From Brevibacterium daeguense (GTDB taxonomy: Bacteria; Actinomycetota; Actinomycetes; Actinomycetales; Brevibacteriaceae): a stretch of DNA of 44,463 bases. Below, piece by piece: positions 24,881 through 35,594 of the stretch; positions within the stretch are counted from its first letter, which is position 1, and each line of letters opens with the position of its first letter. The stretch is from the NCBI RefSeq assembly GCF_021729135.1, contig NZ_JAJTWW010000003.1:219537-263999 (forward strand), in the 5' to 3' direction. A program made the translations under genes and the position numbers. The notes below the pieces were generated by a model, which saw only the letters and a program-made list of their open reading frames with translations, was not told the origin of the DNA and did no database searches.

Positions 24881-24911
24881 CGGCCCGACGGGATCGTCAG
24901 TCCCCGGGCCG
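24881..24911. terminator. Bidirectional hairpin between DUF3043 gene and pyrD
   Basis: CGGCCCG (24881-24887) pairs with CGGGCCG (24905-24911). An inner GGGA/TCCC stem (24890-24893 with 24901-24904) is offset by a 2-nt bulge. It lies between convergent genes. Confidence 0.6.
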
Positions 24912-24960
24912 TCAGTCACGCAGCGATCCACCGGCCTCCCGGTCCGCCGGCTCGCCGGGG

Positions 24961-26034
<1,074 letters not shown>

Positions 26035-26160
26035 GGAAGCATCCTATCGGCAGGACCGCGAGCCCAGCTCTCCCCCGCGTCCGCTCCCGTCCTCCCCACT
26101 CCGACTCAGTTCCTACTACGATCGAACACGGATACGCGGAATTTCGACGAAAGGATTCGC

Positions 26161-27672
26161 ATGAGCTCCCCCATCATCGACATCACCTCGGACACGTCCT
26201 CTCCCGCAAAGGCCAGGGCCGACGTCCTTGTCGTCGGACTGACTTCGGGCAAGGACGATCCGCAGGTCGTCGGAGCAGGCGAACTGCCCAAGGCTGTGCG
26301 CTCCGAGCTGGAGAGCGCGGCCAAGGCGGTCGGATTCAGCGGCGCTGCTGACGGTTCGGTTCGGCTCCCCGGCATCAAGGGACTCAGCGCGAGCTCGGTG
26401 ATCCTGGCCGGACTCGGCAGCTTTGACGAGCTCGACCTCATCAGCGAAGCCCAGGCGGACGCTGCCCACGAGGTGCTGCGCCGCGCTGCGGGCAGCGCGA
26501 TCCGCTCCTTGAGCAAGGGCGAGACCGTTGCACTGGCGCTGCCGACCGGAACCACCGAAGCCGCCGAGGCGGTCGCCACCGGGGCCGTGCTGGGCGCCTA
26601 CCTCTACGCGGAGTACCTGAGCGAGCCCGGCAAGCGCAAGCCCGTCGGCAGCATCACTGTGCTCACCGACAGCAAGTCGGCTCCCGGGGTCGATCGCGGT
26701 GCGCACATCGCGGCGGCTGCCAACCGCGCGCGCGATCTGGTCAATCAGCCGCCGCTGGACCTGTATCCCGAGACATTCGCCCAGGCCGTCGCCGATCAGG
26801 CGAAGGGCCGCAAGGTCAAGGTCACGGTGCTCGACGACGCAGCCCTCGAGTCCCAGGGCTACGGCGGGCTCACCGGTGTCGGCAAGGGATCGCCGCGCGG
26901 TCCGCGCCTGGTCAAGCTCGAGTACTCGCCGCGCAGGGCCGGCAGGCACCTGGCTCTCGTCGGCAAGGGGATCACCTTCGACTCCGGCGGTCTCTCGCTG
27001 AAGCCGGCCGCGTCGATGGAGGACATGAAGTCGGACATGGCCGGTGCCGCGGCGGCCGCCCAGTCGCTGTTCGCGATCGCGGACCTCGGCCTCCCCGTGA
27101 AGGTCACCGCCTGGCTCGCGCTGGCGGAGAACATGCCGGGCGGCAACGCCCAGCGCCCCAGCGATGTGATCAGGATCTTCGGCGGGAAGACCGTCGAGGT
27201 CACCAACACGGACGCCGAGGGACGCCTCGTGCTCGCCGACGCGCTCGTCGCCGCGCAGCAGGACGGTCCGGACCTGCTCATCGACATCGCCACCCTCACC
27301 GGGGCTCAGGTGATCGCATTGGGCAACCGCGTCTCCGGCGTCATGGGCACCAACGGGGCCCGCAACCGCGTGGTCCTGGCAGCCGGCGTCAGCGGGGAGC
27401 AGATGTGGCCGATGCCGTTCCCCGAGGAGATCAGGAGCCAGTTCGATTCGACCGTGGCCGACCTCAAGAACTCCGGCAAGCGGGCCGGCGGAATGCTCGC
27501 CGCCGGGATCTTCCTCAAGGAGTTCGTGTCGGACGACGTGGAGTGGGCGCACATCGACATCGCAGGCCCGTCGTACAACACCGAATCGCCGTGGGGCTAC
27601 ACCCCGAAGGCCGCTACCGGCGTCCCGGTGAGGACGCTCGTCGAGGTGGCCGCACAGCTGGCCGGCGGGTGA
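26161..27672 (+). CDS. pepA: Leucyl aminopeptidase (M17)
   Basis: This 503-residue cytosolic aminopeptidase removes N-terminal residues using two metal ions. The C-terminal catalytic domain shows GKGITFDSGGLSLKP (metal ligands and catalytic Lys), MKSDMAGAAAA and the M17 signature NTDAEGRLVLADAL. The first 170 or so residues are the variable N-terminal domain. The ATG at 26161 has AAAGGA upstream. The same frame is open for 456 bp before it, but that stretch is antisense to pyrD and not coding. A weak -10 candidate TACGAT lies about 40 bp upstream. Confidence 0.96.
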   Translation: MSSPIIDITSDTSSPAKARADVLVVGLTSGKDDPQVVGAGELPKAVRSELESAAKAVGFSGAADGSVRLPGIKGLSASSVILAGLGSFDELDLISEAQADAAHEVLRRAAGSAIRSLSKGETVALALPTGTTEAAEAVATGAVLGAYLYAEYLSEPGKRKPVGSITVLTDSKSAPGVDRGAHIAAAANRARDLVNQPPLDLYPETFAQAVADQAKGRKVKVTVLDDAALESQGYGGLTGVGKGSPRGPRLVKLEYSPRRAGRHLALVGKGITFDSGGLSLKPAASMEDMKSDMAGAAAAAQSLFAIADLGLPVKVTAWLALAENMPGGNAQRPSDVIRIFGGKTVEVTNTDAEGRLVLADALVAAQQDGPDLLIDIATLTGAQVIALGNRVSGVMGTNGARNRVVLAAGVSGEQMWPMPFPEEIRSQFDSTVADLKNSGKRAGGMLAAGIFLKEFVSDDVEWAHIDIAGPSYNTESPWGYTPKAATGVPVRTLVEVAAQLAGG

Positions 27673-27790
27673 GGCGGCTTACACCGATTCCGCCCCGCGG
27701 TTTCACGACAATTTCTGAGATGAATGGAAGGATGGGAGCAAACGAGCCGGTGACTCGGCACGGCCCGTCCATGATTTCGAGGAGCAATCC

Positions 27791-29182
27791 GTGAGTGATT
27801 CGGAAAACACGTACGATCTCGTCGTCCTCGGCGGCGGCACCGGCGGTTATGCAACCGCGCTGCGCGCCTCCCAGCTCGACATGAAGGTTGCGCTGATCGA
27901 GCGCGACAAGGTGGGCGGCACCTGCCTCCACCGCGGGTGCATCCCGACCAAGGCGCTCCTCCACGTTGCCGAAATCGCCGACGCCGCCCGTGACGCATCC
28001 TCCTTCGGCGTGAACGCCCAGCTCGAGAGCATCGACATGGAGAAGGTTCTCAAGTTCAAGCAGGGGATCACCGACCGCAACCACAAGGGCCTGCAGGGCC
28101 TGATCAAGGTCAACGGCATCGACTACTTCGCAGGCGAGGGCAAGCTCGTCAGCGAGGACACCATCGAAGTCAGCAGCGACGAGGGCACCCAGCAGGTCAA
28201 GGGCAGGCACCTGGTGCTGGCCACCGGCTCGGATTCGAAGACGCTCGGGATCGAGATCCGCGATCGCGTGATGACCAGCGAACAGGCACTCCTGTACGAG
28301 AACGTCCCGGAGTCGGCTGTCGTGCTCGGCGGCGGCGTGATCGGAGTCGAGTTCGCCAGTGTCTGGGCCTCGTTCGGTTCGAAGGTCACCATCGTCGAGG
28401 GTCTCCCCCACCTCGTCGCCAACGAGGACGAATCCATCTCCAAGGCTCTGGAGAAGGCGTTCAAGCGCCGCAAGATCGGCTACCAGCTCGGTGTGATGTT
28501 CGACAGCGTCGAACAGGATGACAACGGCGTGCACGTCAATCTTCAGGACGGCACTCAGATCGATGCTGATGTGCTCCTGGTGGCGGTCGGGCGCGGCCCC
28601 GTGACCACCGGGTTCGGCTTCGAGGAGCAGGGCGTCACCCTGGACCGCGGGTTCGTCATCACGAACGAGCGGCTGCACACCGGAGTCGGCAACATCTATG
28701 CGGTCGGCGACATCGTGCCCGGGCTGCAGCTGGCCCATCGCTGCTTCGCCCAGGGCATCTTCATCGCCGAGGAGATCGCCGGCATGAACCCCGCGCCGGT
28801 CGTGGAATCGGGAATCCCCCGCGTCACCTACTGCGATCCGGAGATCTTCTCCGTCGGTCTGACGGAGAAGAAGGCCGCGGAGGAATACGGCGAGGACAAC
28901 ATCACCACGATCGAGTTCCCATTGGGCGGCAACGCCAAGTCGGCGATCCTCAAGACCACCGGTTTCATCAAGGTGGTGAGCCAGCAGGACGGTCCCGTGC
29001 TCGGCATCCACGGCATCGGCGCGCGCTTGAGCGAGCAGGCCGGTGAAGCGCAGCTGATCGTCAACTGGGAGGCGTTCCCGGAAGAAGTCGCGCAGCTCAT
29101 CCACGCGCACCCCACCCAGAACGAGGCGATCGGCGAGGCGTTCCTGGCGCTGGCCGGCAAGCCCCTGCATTTCCACAACTGA
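27791..29182 (+). CDS. lpd: Dihydrolipoyl dehydrogenase (E3)
   Basis: This 463-residue flavoprotein reoxidises dihydrolipoamide on E2 and reduces NAD. The FAD motif [11 protein letters not shown] lies at about residues 14-24. The redox disulfide Cys45/Cys50 is in GGTCLHRGC, the NAD motif is [14 protein letters not shown], and the C-terminal active-site His-Glu pair is in [12 protein letters not shown]. The GTG start has GAGGAG upstream. It is 19 bp from the E2 gene, so both are probably one transcript. It can serve pyruvate and 2-oxoglutarate dehydrogenases and glycine cleavage. Confidence 0.96.
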   Translation: MSDSENTYDLVVLGGGTGGYATALRASQLDMKVALIERDKVGGTCLHRGCIPTKALLHVAEIADAARDASSFGVNAQLESIDMEKVLKFKQGITDRNHKGLQGLIKVNGIDYFAGEGKLVSEDTIEVSSDEGTQQVKGRHLVLATGSDSKTLGIEIRDRVMTSEQALLYENVPESAVVLGGGVIGVEFASVWASFGSKVTIVEGLPHLVANEDESISKALEKAFKRRKIGYQLGVMFDSVEQDDNGVHVNLQDGTQIDADVLLVAVGRGPVTTGFGFEEQGVTLDRGFVITNERLHTGVGNIYAVGDIVPGLQLAHRCFAQGIFIAEEIAGMNPAPVVESGIPRVTYCDPEIFSVGLTEKKAAEEYGEDNITTIEFPLGGNAKSAILKTTGFIKVVSQQDGPVLGIHGIGARLSEQAGEAQLIVNWEAFPEEVAQLIHAHPTQNEAIGEAFLALAGKPLHFHN

Positions 29183-29201
29183 TCCGAGGGAGACGAAAAC
29201 C

Positions 29202-31157
29202 ATGTCCAACACCGTGCAGATGCCGGCACTCGGTGAGTCGGTCACCGAAGGCACCGTTACGCGGTGGCTCAAGGAAGTCGGCGACGAGGTCGCCGTCGAT
29301 GAGCCGCTGCTCGAAGTGTCGACCGACAAGGTCGACACGGAGATCCCCAGCCCCTACGCAGGCGTTCTCGAGAAGATCCTCGCGGAGGAAGACGATGAGG
29401 TCGAGGTCGGCGGCGACCTCGCGGTGATCGGCGACGGCTCCGGGTCGGACTCGTCTGATGATTCCTCCGGTTCCGCCGAGGGCGAGCAGCAGGAGGCACC
29501 CGCCGAGGAGCCCGAGCAGGATTCGGACGCGTCGGATGAGGCTCCCGCTGAAGCCGAGGACGACCAGGCCGGGTCTGAGGGCGACCAGGGCGGTTCCGAG
29601 GACGACCAGGCCGAACAGGAGCAGGCTTCTGACCAGGGCGGCTCAGCCGGAGGCGGAGAGTCGATCGAGGTCACGATGCCCGCGCTGGGCGAGTCGGTGA
29701 CCGAAGGCACTGTGACCCGGTGGCTGAAGGAAGTCGGCGACGAGATCGAGGTCGACGAGCCGCTGCTGGAAGTGTCGACGGACAAGGTTGACACCGAGGT
29801 GCCCTCGCCGGTCGCGGGCATCGTGCAGAAGCTGCTGGCCGAGGAGGACGACACCGTGGAGGTCGGCGAACCGTTGGCTCTCATCGGCTCCGGTGCTCCC
29901 GCGGAGGATGCCGAGGAGCAGCCCGCTCCCGCAGCCGAAGAGGCATCGGCCGAAGAACCCTCGGACCAGGGGGCGGCGCCGTCTGCCGACGCGGCCGCCA
30001 CCGAGGAGGAGGTCGAGGGCGAATCGGATGTCGAGGACGAGAAGGTCTCCGCAGCCGAGGAGTCCGACACGGAGGGCAGGGCCGCCGCGGAGCGAGTCGG
30101 GGCTGATACGCAGAAGTCGCCGGAGCCCGCTCCCGCGCAGCAGGAGCAGGCCGCGCAGCAGAAGGATGAGCAGCCCTCGGATCGCTCGGCCGACATCTCC
30201 GCAGCCGTCGGCTCCGATCACGCTGCCTACGTGACGCCGCTTGTCCGCAAGCTCGCCAAGAGCAAGGGAGTCGACCTCGGCAAGGTCACCGGCAGCGGCG
30301 TCGGAGGTCGGATCCGCAAGCAGGACGTGCTCGCTGCAGCGCAGAACGCCGCCGCCACCCAGGCCGCGGGTCCCGCCGAGGGCGAGGCGTCCCACGAGGC
30401 GTTCAAGCTGGAGATTCCGGAAGAGGCGCGCAAGCTGCGCGGCACGACGCAGAAGGCTCCGCGGATCCGGCAGACGATCGCGACCCGGATGCACGAGTCG
30501 CTGCAGACCACAGCCCAGCTCACCCAGGTCATCGAGATCGACATGAGTCGGGTCGTGAAGCTGCGCAAGGCGCGCAAGCAGGCGTTCCAGGACAAGCACG
30601 GCGTGAAGCTCACATACCTGCCCTTCTTCGCCAAGGCGATCACCGAGGCGCTGCAGGTGCACCCGAAGGTCAACGCCGTCTACGACGTCGAGGCCAAGGA
30701 GATCACCTACTTCGATCACGAGCACCTCGGCATCGCTGTCGACACCGACCGCGGGCTGCTCGTGCCGGTGATCAAGGACGCCGGGGAGCTCAGCATCGCC
30801 GGCCTGTCGAAGGCGATCGACGACCTTGCGGAGCGCACGCGCACCAACAAGATCGGGCCGGACGAGCTCTCGGGCGGGACGTTCACCATCACGAACATCG
30901 GCAGCGTCGGAGCCCTGTTCGACACGCCGATCCTCAATGTCCCGCAAGTGGGCATCATCGGAACCGGAATCATCACCCGGCGCCCCAAGGTGGTGCAGAC
31001 CGTTGACGGCGAGGAATCGATCGCGATCCGCGACCTCGTCTACCTGCCGCTGACCTACAACCACCAGCTGGTGGACGGTGCGGATGCAGGCCGTTTCCTG
31101 CAGTCCATCAAGGCGCGGCTCGAGGACGGGAACTTCGAGGCCGACCTCGACCTCTGA
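29202..31157 (+). CDS. sucB: 2-oxoacid dehydrogenase E2, dihydrolipoamide acyltransferase (SucB/AceF-like)
   Basis: This 651-residue core subunit has two nearly identical lipoyl domains, with lipoyl-lysines Lys43 and Lys195 in STDKVDTE. They are separated and followed by long linkers rich in Glu, Ala, Asp and Ser, in place of the usual Ala-Pro linkers. A peripheral subunit-binding domain lies at about 345-385 ([17 protein letters not shown]) and the catalytic domain at about 405-651, with the active-site segment [13 protein letters not shown]. In corynebacteria the gene called sucB serves pyruvate dehydrogenase, so the acyl substrate cannot be fixed from sequence. GGGAG precedes the ATG. The lipoyl modifiers lipB and lipA are close by. 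Confidence 0.95.
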   Translation: MSNTVQMPALGESVTEGTVTRWLKEVGDEVAVDEPLLEVSTDKVDTEIPSPYAGVLEKILAEEDDEVEVGGDLAVIGDGSGSDSSDDSSGSAEGEQQEAPAEEPEQDSDASDEAPAEAEDDQAGSEGDQGGSEDDQAEQEQASDQGGSAGGGESIEVTMPALGESVTEGTVTRWLKEVGDEIEVDEPLLEVSTDKVDTEVPSPVAGIVQKLLAEEDDTVEVGEPLALIGSGAPAEDAEEQPAPAAEEASAEEPSDQGAAPSADAAATEEEVEGESDVEDEKVSAAEESDTEGRAAAERVGADTQKSPEPAPAQQEQAAQQKDEQPSDRSADISAAVGSDHAAYVTPLVRKLAKSKGVDLGKVTGSGVGGRIRKQDVLAAAQNAAATQAAGPAEGEASHEAFKLEIPEEARKLRGTTQKAPRIRQTIATRMHESLQTTAQLTQVIEIDMSRVVKLRKARKQAFQDKHGVKLTYLPFFAKAITEALQVHPKVNAVYDVEAKEITYFDHEHLGIAVDTDRGLLVPVIKDAGELSIAGLSKAIDDLAERTRTNKIGPDELSGGTFTITNIGSVGALFDTPILNVPQVGIIGTGIITRRPKVVQTVDGEESIAIRDLVYLPLTYNHQLVDGADAGRFLQSIKARLEDGNFEADLDL

Positions 31158-31189
31158 TCCCGATCCTCGGCAGAAGCCGGGGCATGACC

Positions 31190-31232
31190 AGCCGAGGGCC
31201 GGACGAACAGACTGTTCGTCCGGCCCTCGGCT
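31190..31232. terminator. Strong bidirectional terminator after the E2 gene
   Basis: Arms 31190-31208 and 31214-31232 are perfect 19-bp complements around AGACT. It lies 32 bp after the E2 stop and 3 bp before the stop of the convergent kinase-like gene, and can end both transcripts. Confidence 0.9.
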
Positions 31233-31235
31233 GAT

Positions 31236-32813
31236 TCATCCGGTGATGGTGACCTGAAAGACGCGCCAACTCCCGTCGTCCATCCTGAGCTCCACTTCGA
31301 CATCCTGGACACCGTAGTCGCGCCGGGCTCCTGCAGGATCAACCACTGCCGTCCGCATGCTGATCGTGAGGACAGCCGTCTGCCCGGTGACGACGGGATC
31401 CGCGATCGAGCGCACGGTGATGTCGACATCGCTCCCGGCGAATTCTCCGATGGCAGCGGTCTGGTCTGCAGTCGCGGCGGGTGAGCCGCGAACCGTCAAC
31501 GATCTCAGCAATTCGGGGTCCCCGGTCTCGTAGGCTTCTTCTCTCAGGGTGGTCAGCTGCTCGAAGGCCGCCACCGGGTCGGAGGGCCCACTCTCCATCG
31601 CGGGCACGGATTCGGTCGCAGTGGATTCGGCGGGTGCTGATGAGGCCGCCGGCGGTGCGGAGGTCTGCAGCCCCTGTGGTCCTGCGACTGCCGTGCTCGT
31701 CCGGTCAGCGCCGGGGGTCAGCAGCAGGACGGCTCCGCAGAGCAGGGCAGCCGCGGCGGCACCGGCGCCCACGATCCGCCATCTGCTCTGAGTCGTGCCG
31801 AGGACGGCTCTGCTCCGAGCGCTGAATGGGCGGCCCGCCGGCGCAGGGCCCGCTCCCCTGCCGGCCGTGCCTTGGGGTGTGGCGCCTCGGCGTCCGGTGC
31901 CTTGGCGTGTGGTGCTTTGGCGTGTGGTGCCTTGGCGTGTGGTGCCTCGGCGTCCGGTGCCTTGGGGTGTGGCGCCTCGGCGTCCGGTGCCTCGGCGTGC
32001 GGCGCCTCGGAGTCGGCCGATCCCCGGAGGTGAACTGTCCGGTGCGGAGGACGGCGGGCGCTTCCCTTCCTCTGCACGAGCCGAAGGGGCTGCGAGTCGG
32101 CTGAGATAACCGGCGTCGAGCCGGAGCTGGGCCGTCACCGCTTCCCCGACGGGCACCTCGGGTTCCGAGGGCACGAAGGGCACGGGAGCCGGGTCGGCGA
32201 TGCTTGCGAGCCGGACTGCCAGACCCGGCGGAAGCGATGTCGCCGGCGGCACCGCGCCCGCATCTCCCTCGAGGAGTTCGATGACGAGCTCGGCCAGCGG
32301 CGGAAGGGGCGCCTGCGCCAGATCGCGGACCGGCATGGCCTTCTCCTGCCAGGTCTGGCCCGTCAGGCACAGGTAGGCCAGCTCACCGAACTCGCAGGGC
32401 GGAGAGACCTCATCCAGACCCTCGGTCCTGCACGGGACGACGCACACCAGTCCGGCGGCGTCGATCGCGAAGGCCTGGCGATGCACACGGGTGCGGCCGG
32501 GCGGCGGGTCGGGCAGCCGGTCGAGCGCAGCGAGGCATTCGAGCAGAACTCCAATGGTCTGTTCGGAGCTGAGTCCGCCGTGGCGCCGGAGGCTGTCGAC
32601 CAGCATCCCGCCTTCCTGCCGCCCGACGAGGATCCCAGTCCTCGGCGTGCCCCCGGCATCGACGATCTCACCGCGCTCGGGTGCAGGTTCGGGCCAGTTC
32701 GCTTCGAGGTCCTGCTCATCGCCGTCGACGAGGAACCAGGCCGACAGCTCCCCTGACCGCACCCTGATGATGCCGGGTGCCACTTCCGCTTCCGGCTCCC
32801 ATTTCTGCGCCAT
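31236..32813 (-). CDS. Membrane-anchored kinase-like (pseudokinase) protein with repeat linker
   Basis: This 525-residue protein is not firmly recognised. Residues 1-230 resemble a decayed Ser/Thr kinase C-lobe: a helix GVLLECLAALDRL, then RVHRQAFAIDAAGLVCVV in place of an HRD/catalytic-loop region, then CEFGELAYLCLTGQTW like kinase helix F. No DFG or catalytic Asp is visible. Residues about 267-316 are a basic pentapeptide repeat. One membrane helix follows at about 343-366 (WRIVGAGAAAAALLCGAVLLL), then a Ser/Ala/Thr-rich stalk. The last 110 or so residues form an extracytoplasmic domain, VAAFEQLTTLREEAYETGDPE onward, possibly NTF2-like. It stands between the E2 and lipB genes on the opposite strand. 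No good SD or promoter was identified. Confidence 0.7.
   Translation of the reverse strand: MAQKWEPEAEVAPGIIRVRSGELSAWFLVDGDEQDLEANWPEPAPERGEIVDAGGTPRTGILVGRQEGGMLVDSLRRHGGLSSEQTIGVLLECLAALDRLPDPPPGRTRVHRQAFAIDAAGLVCVVPCRTEGLDEVSPPCEFGELAYLCLTGQTWQEKAMPVRDLAQAPLPPLAELVIELLEGDAGAVPPATSLPPGLAVRLASIADPAPVPFVPSEPEVPVGEAVTAQLRLDAGYLSRLAAPSARAEEGKRPPSSAPDSSPPGIGRLRGAARRGTGRRGATPQGTGRRGTTRQGTTRQSTTRQGTGRRGATPQGTAGRGAGPAPAGRPFSARSRAVLGTTQSRWRIVGAGAAAAALLCGAVLLLTPGADRTSTAVAGPQGLQTSAPPAASSAPAESTATESVPAMESGPSDPVAAFEQLTTLREEAYETGDPELLRSLTVRGSPAATADQTAAIGEFAGSDVDITVRSIADPVVTGQTAVLTISMRTAVVDPAGARRDYGVQDVEVELRMDDGSWRVFQVTITG
31866..32015. repeat. Coding minisatellite, ten 15-bp units
   Basis: Ten tandem 15-bp units with pattern GGYGCCTYGGCGTNN on the plus strand encode pentapeptides such as GTGRR, GATPQ and GTTRQ in the minus-strand kinase-like gene. 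The three units at 31866-31910 resemble those at 31956-32000, suggesting block duplication. The unit length is a multiple of three, so copy changes keep the frame. The encoded linker is Gly/Thr/Arg-rich and strongly basic, just on the cytoplasmic side of the membrane helix. Confidence 0.92.
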
Positions 32814-32963
32814 CTCAGCTCCTGCTTGTCATTGCGACGGTCTCAGGTTCATCACACCATCATTTGATGTTGTTTGGCAACGTTTGATGCCTCTCCAGGC
32901 GCTTGGGTCTGCGGCTTGGTGTCATCTGGTGACACTCGGCTGGTGAGGGGTCGTGAACCTGCA

Positions 32964-32969
32964 TAGGCT
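32964..32969 (+). promoter_or_regulatory. -10 element TAGGCT for leaderless lipB
   Basis: TAGGCT lies exactly 6 nt before the lipB ATG; a weak -35, TGGTGA (32941-32946), is 17 bp further upstream. There is no SD, so a leaderless transcript is likely. Confidence 0.5.
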
Positions 32970-32975
32970 GACGCC

Positions 32976-33632
32976 ATGTCAACGTCGATGGAAACCTCCT
33001 TCGCTGTGGAAGTCCTGGGGCTCGACCCGACGCTGGTCGACTATCGCTCCGCGTGGAGGAGGCAGCAGCAGTACCACCGGGAGATCGTCGCCGACACCCG
33101 TCCTTCGACCCTTCTCGTACTGGAGCACTCCGAGGTCTTCACTGCGGGCAGACGCACCGAGGATTTCGAACGGCCGACCGGAGGCGTCGAGGTGATCGAT
33201 GTGGATCGGGGCGGCAGGATCACCTGGCACGGTCCCGGCCAGCTGGTCGTCTATCTCCTCTACCGACTCCACGATCCCAAGGAGGTCCGGCTCTTCGTCT
33301 CCCAGATCGAGGACGCCGTGATCGAGCTGTGTGCGCGCCGCTCGCTTCCGGCGAACCGGGTCGAGGGTCGTTCCGGCGTCTGGCTGCCCGCAGCCGGAGA
33401 CCGGCCCGAGCGCAAGATCAGCGCAGTCGGCATCCGGATCCAGGATGGTGTCACCATGCACGGGCTCTCGCTCAACTGCTCCAATTCGAACTCCGGGTTC
33501 GACTCGATCGTTCCGTGTGGTATCGCGGACGCCGGAGTCACGAGCCTGACTGCCGAACTCGGCACCCGGATCACACCCGGCGACGTCGCGGACGAGCTCG
33601 TCGAGCTCCTGAGAACGCACGTCACCGCCTGA
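32976..33632 (+). CDS. lipB: Octanoyl-[acyl-carrier-protein]:protein N-octanoyltransferase
   Basis: This 218-residue enzyme moves octanoate from acyl carrier protein to the lipoyl-domain lysine of E2 and GcvH proteins. The catalytic Cys181 is in IVPCGI and Lys147 in RKISAVGIR. The substrate-pocket segment [19 protein letters not shown] is complete. It is followed by lipA 73 bp downstream; together they convert apo-E2, encoded 1.8 kb upstream, to the lipoylated form. Confidence 0.95.
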   Translation: MSTSMETSFAVEVLGLDPTLVDYRSAWRRQQQYHREIVADTRPSTLLVLEHSEVFTAGRRTEDFERPTGGVEVIDVDRGGRITWHGPGQLVVYLLYRLHDPKEVRLFVSQIEDAVIELCARRSLPANRVEGRSGVWLPAAGDRPERKISAVGIRIQDGVTMHGLSLNCSNSNSGFDSIVPCGIADAGVTSLTAELGTRITPGDVADELVELLRTHVTA

Positions 33633-33705
33633 TCCGCTCTTTCAGCCAGAACCCGCTCGTCGGAACCGTCTCCGATCCGATATCGCCAACAGTGAGGAAA
33701 GCACC

Positions 33706-34746
33706 GTGACCATTGCCAGCGAAGGCCGTCGACTGCTGAGGATCGAAGCGCGCAATTCCCAGACCCCGATCGAGGCGAAGCCTGCGTGGCTCAAGGCCAA
33801 GGCCAGCATCGGACCCGAGTTCACCGCGCTGAAGTCCCTGGTGCGGAAATCCGAGCTCAACACGGTCTGCGAGGAGGCCGGCTGCCCGAACATCTTCGAG
33901 TGCTGGGAGGACCGGGAGGCGACATTCCTGATCGGCGGCGAGCAGTGCACCCGACGCTGCGACTTCTGCCAGATCGACACCGGCAAGCCCGCACAGTTCG
34001 ACGCGGACGAACCCCGTCGCGTTGCCGCTTCCGTCGCCGAGATGGGCCTGCGGTATTCCACGATCACGGGAGTCGCACGCGACGATCTGTCGGATGGAGG
34101 CGCGTGGCTCTACGCCGAGACCGTGCGCCGCATCCATGCCATCGAGCACCAGGATGGTCGCGGCACCGGAGTCGAGCTGCTGATCCCGGATTTCGATTCC
34201 GACGACGAGCAGCTGGCTGAGGTGTTCTCCTCGCGGCCGGAGGTGCTGGCCCACAATGTCGAGACGGTGCCGCGGATCTTCAAGCGGATCCGACCGGGAT
34301 TCCGCTACGAGCGCTCCCTGTCGGTGCTGACGAAGGCACGCGCGGCCGGCTTGGTGACGAAGTCGAACCTCATCCTCGGGATGGGCGAGACCAACGACGA
34401 GGTCGTCGAGGCCCTGGAAGACCTGCACGAGGCCGGCACCGACCTCGTGACGATCACCCAGTATCTCCGACCGTCGCCCCGGCATCACCCGATCGAGCGG
34501 TGGGTCAAGCCGCAGGACTTCGTCGAATTGCGCGATGCGGCCGAGCGGATCGGCTTCCTGGGCGTGATGTCCGGCCCGCTGGTGCGCTCCTCCTACCGAG
34601 CCGGGCGACTCTGGGCACAGGCGATGCGCAAGCGGGGTCATGAGATCCCGGAGCATCTCATCCATCTCGACCGGGAAACCCCGGCCCAGCAGGAGGCTCA
34701 ATCGGTCGTCGACGCCTTCGGACCGGGAGAAGAGGTAAACTTCTAG
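33706..34746 (+). CDS. lipA: Lipoyl synthase
   Basis: This 346-residue radical-SAM enzyme inserts two sulfurs into protein-bound octanoate. The auxiliary cluster motif has Cys55, Cys60 and Cys66 ([12 protein letters not shown]) and the SAM cluster motif has Cys81, Cys85 and Cys88 (CTRRCDFC). The C-terminal RSSY motif, whose Ser ligates the auxiliary cluster, is in VRSSYRAG. The GTG start has GAGGAAA upstream. It lies between lipB and a DUF4191 membrane protein, the usual actinobacterial order. Confidence 0.97.
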   Translation: MTIASEGRRLLRIEARNSQTPIEAKPAWLKAKASIGPEFTALKSLVRKSELNTVCEEAGCPNIFECWEDREATFLIGGEQCTRRCDFCQIDTGKPAQFDADEPRRVAASVAEMGLRYSTITGVARDDLSDGGAWLYAETVRRIHAIEHQDGRGTGVELLIPDFDSDDEQLAEVFSSRPEVLAHNVETVPRIFKRIRPGFRYERSLSVLTKARAAGLVTKSNLILGMGETNDEVVEALEDLHEAGTDLVTITQYLRPSPRHHPIERWVKPQDFVELRDAAERIGFLGVMSGPLVRSSYRAGRLWAQAMRKRGHEIPEHLIHLDRETPAQQEAQSVVDAFGPGEEVNF

Positions 34747-34781
34747 TCCGAAGCCCATCCGAACACCGATCGAGCGAGAGA

Positions 34782-35516
34782 ATGTCACAGCAGGAAGAGA
34801 AGCCGCGCCGCCTGTTCAGGCGCAAGCCCAAGGACCCCAACACGACCGGCCGACTGGCTCAGATGAAGCAGGTCTTCCAGCTGGCTCGTCGGCACAACCC
34901 GGCCTCCGTGTGGCTGATGGCCGCGGCCATTCTCGGCTTCACGGCTCTGGGCGTCGTGGGCGGGTACTTCTTCGGCACGATGTGGCTGTGGGTGATCCTC
35001 GGCCTGATGGTCGGAATCTTCCTGGCGATGTTCATGCTGGGCCGATTCGCCGAAACAGCAGCGTTCGCGGAGATGAAGGGGCAGCCGGGAGCCATCGGAG
35101 CAGTGCTCAACACCGCTCGCCGCGGCTGGCTAATGGACGAGCAGCCGATCACGATCGATCCTCGAACCCAGGACCTCGTGTATCGAGCAACCGGCAAGGG
35201 CGGCGTCGTACTGTTCAGCGAAGGTCCCCCGAACCGAGCTGCCAAGCTCTTGGCCAAGGAGAAGAAGCGCCACGAGCGGGTTCTCCCCAATGTGCCGATC
35301 CACACCTTCCAGGGCGGGGACGGCGCCGACCAGATTCCTCTGGACAGGGTGATCCGCACTGTGCACAAGGTGCCGCGCGGGCTCAACAAGGCCGAGGTGC
35401 TGGCGGTGCGCAAACGGCTCACCGCTCTCGGCACCATGACTTCCAGGCCTCCGATCCCCAAGGGGATCGACCCGATGCGCGCGCGTCCGGACCGCCGGGC
35501 GCTGCGCGGCCGCTGA
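34782..35516 (+). CDS. DUF4191-family membrane protein
   Basis: This 244-residue protein starts with a basic segment (KPRRLFRRKPKDPNTTGRL). Two membrane helices lie at about 43-62 (VWLMAAAILGFTALGVVGGY) and 66-88 (MWLWVILGLMVGIFLAMFML). The C-terminal soluble domain contains RTQDLVYRATGKGGVVLFSEG, where the family is most conserved. The function is unknown. It follows lipA by 35 bp, as is common in actinobacteria, and is probably co-transcribed. A GAGAGA precedes the ATG. Confidence 0.88.
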   Translation: MSQQEEKPRRLFRRKPKDPNTTGRLAQMKQVFQLARRHNPASVWLMAAAILGFTALGVVGGYFFGTMWLWVILGLMVGIFLAMFMLGRFAETAAFAEMKGQPGAIGAVLNTARRGWLMDEQPITIDPRTQDLVYRATGKGGVVLFSEGPPNRAAKLLAKEKKRHERVLPNVPIHTFQGGDGADQIPLDRVIRTVHKVPRGLNKAEVLAVRKRLTALGTMTSRPPIPKGIDPMRARPDRRALRGR

Positions 35517-35535
35517 GGTCAGCAGCTCACTGATG

Positions 35536-35569
35536 ATTCGAGCCCGGGACCGGAGTCCTGGGCTCGAAT
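35536..35569. terminator. Bidirectional hairpin after the DUF4191 gene
   Basis: Arms 35536-35550 and 35555-35569 form a 15-bp stem with one G-T wobble and a 4-nt loop, 20 bp after the stop and ahead of the convergent RDD gene's stop. Confidence 0.8.
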
Positions 35570-35594
35570 TGTGCGTGCGCCGCCGGCCCGGTCA

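Noticed and set aside
26116..29338. Two long minus-strand open frames opposite pepA, lpd and sucB
   Set aside because: They are shadows of well-identified genes; no ribosome sites or domains support them.
31866..32015. Tandem array as a possible CRISPR
   Set aside because: Units are 15 bp and directly adjacent with no spacers, and they encode an in-frame peptide repeat.
32860..32895. Two TTTGATG copies 20 bp apart upstream of lipB as an operator
   Set aside because: The repeat is short and AT-rich and has no second instance in the window, so I could not support a function.
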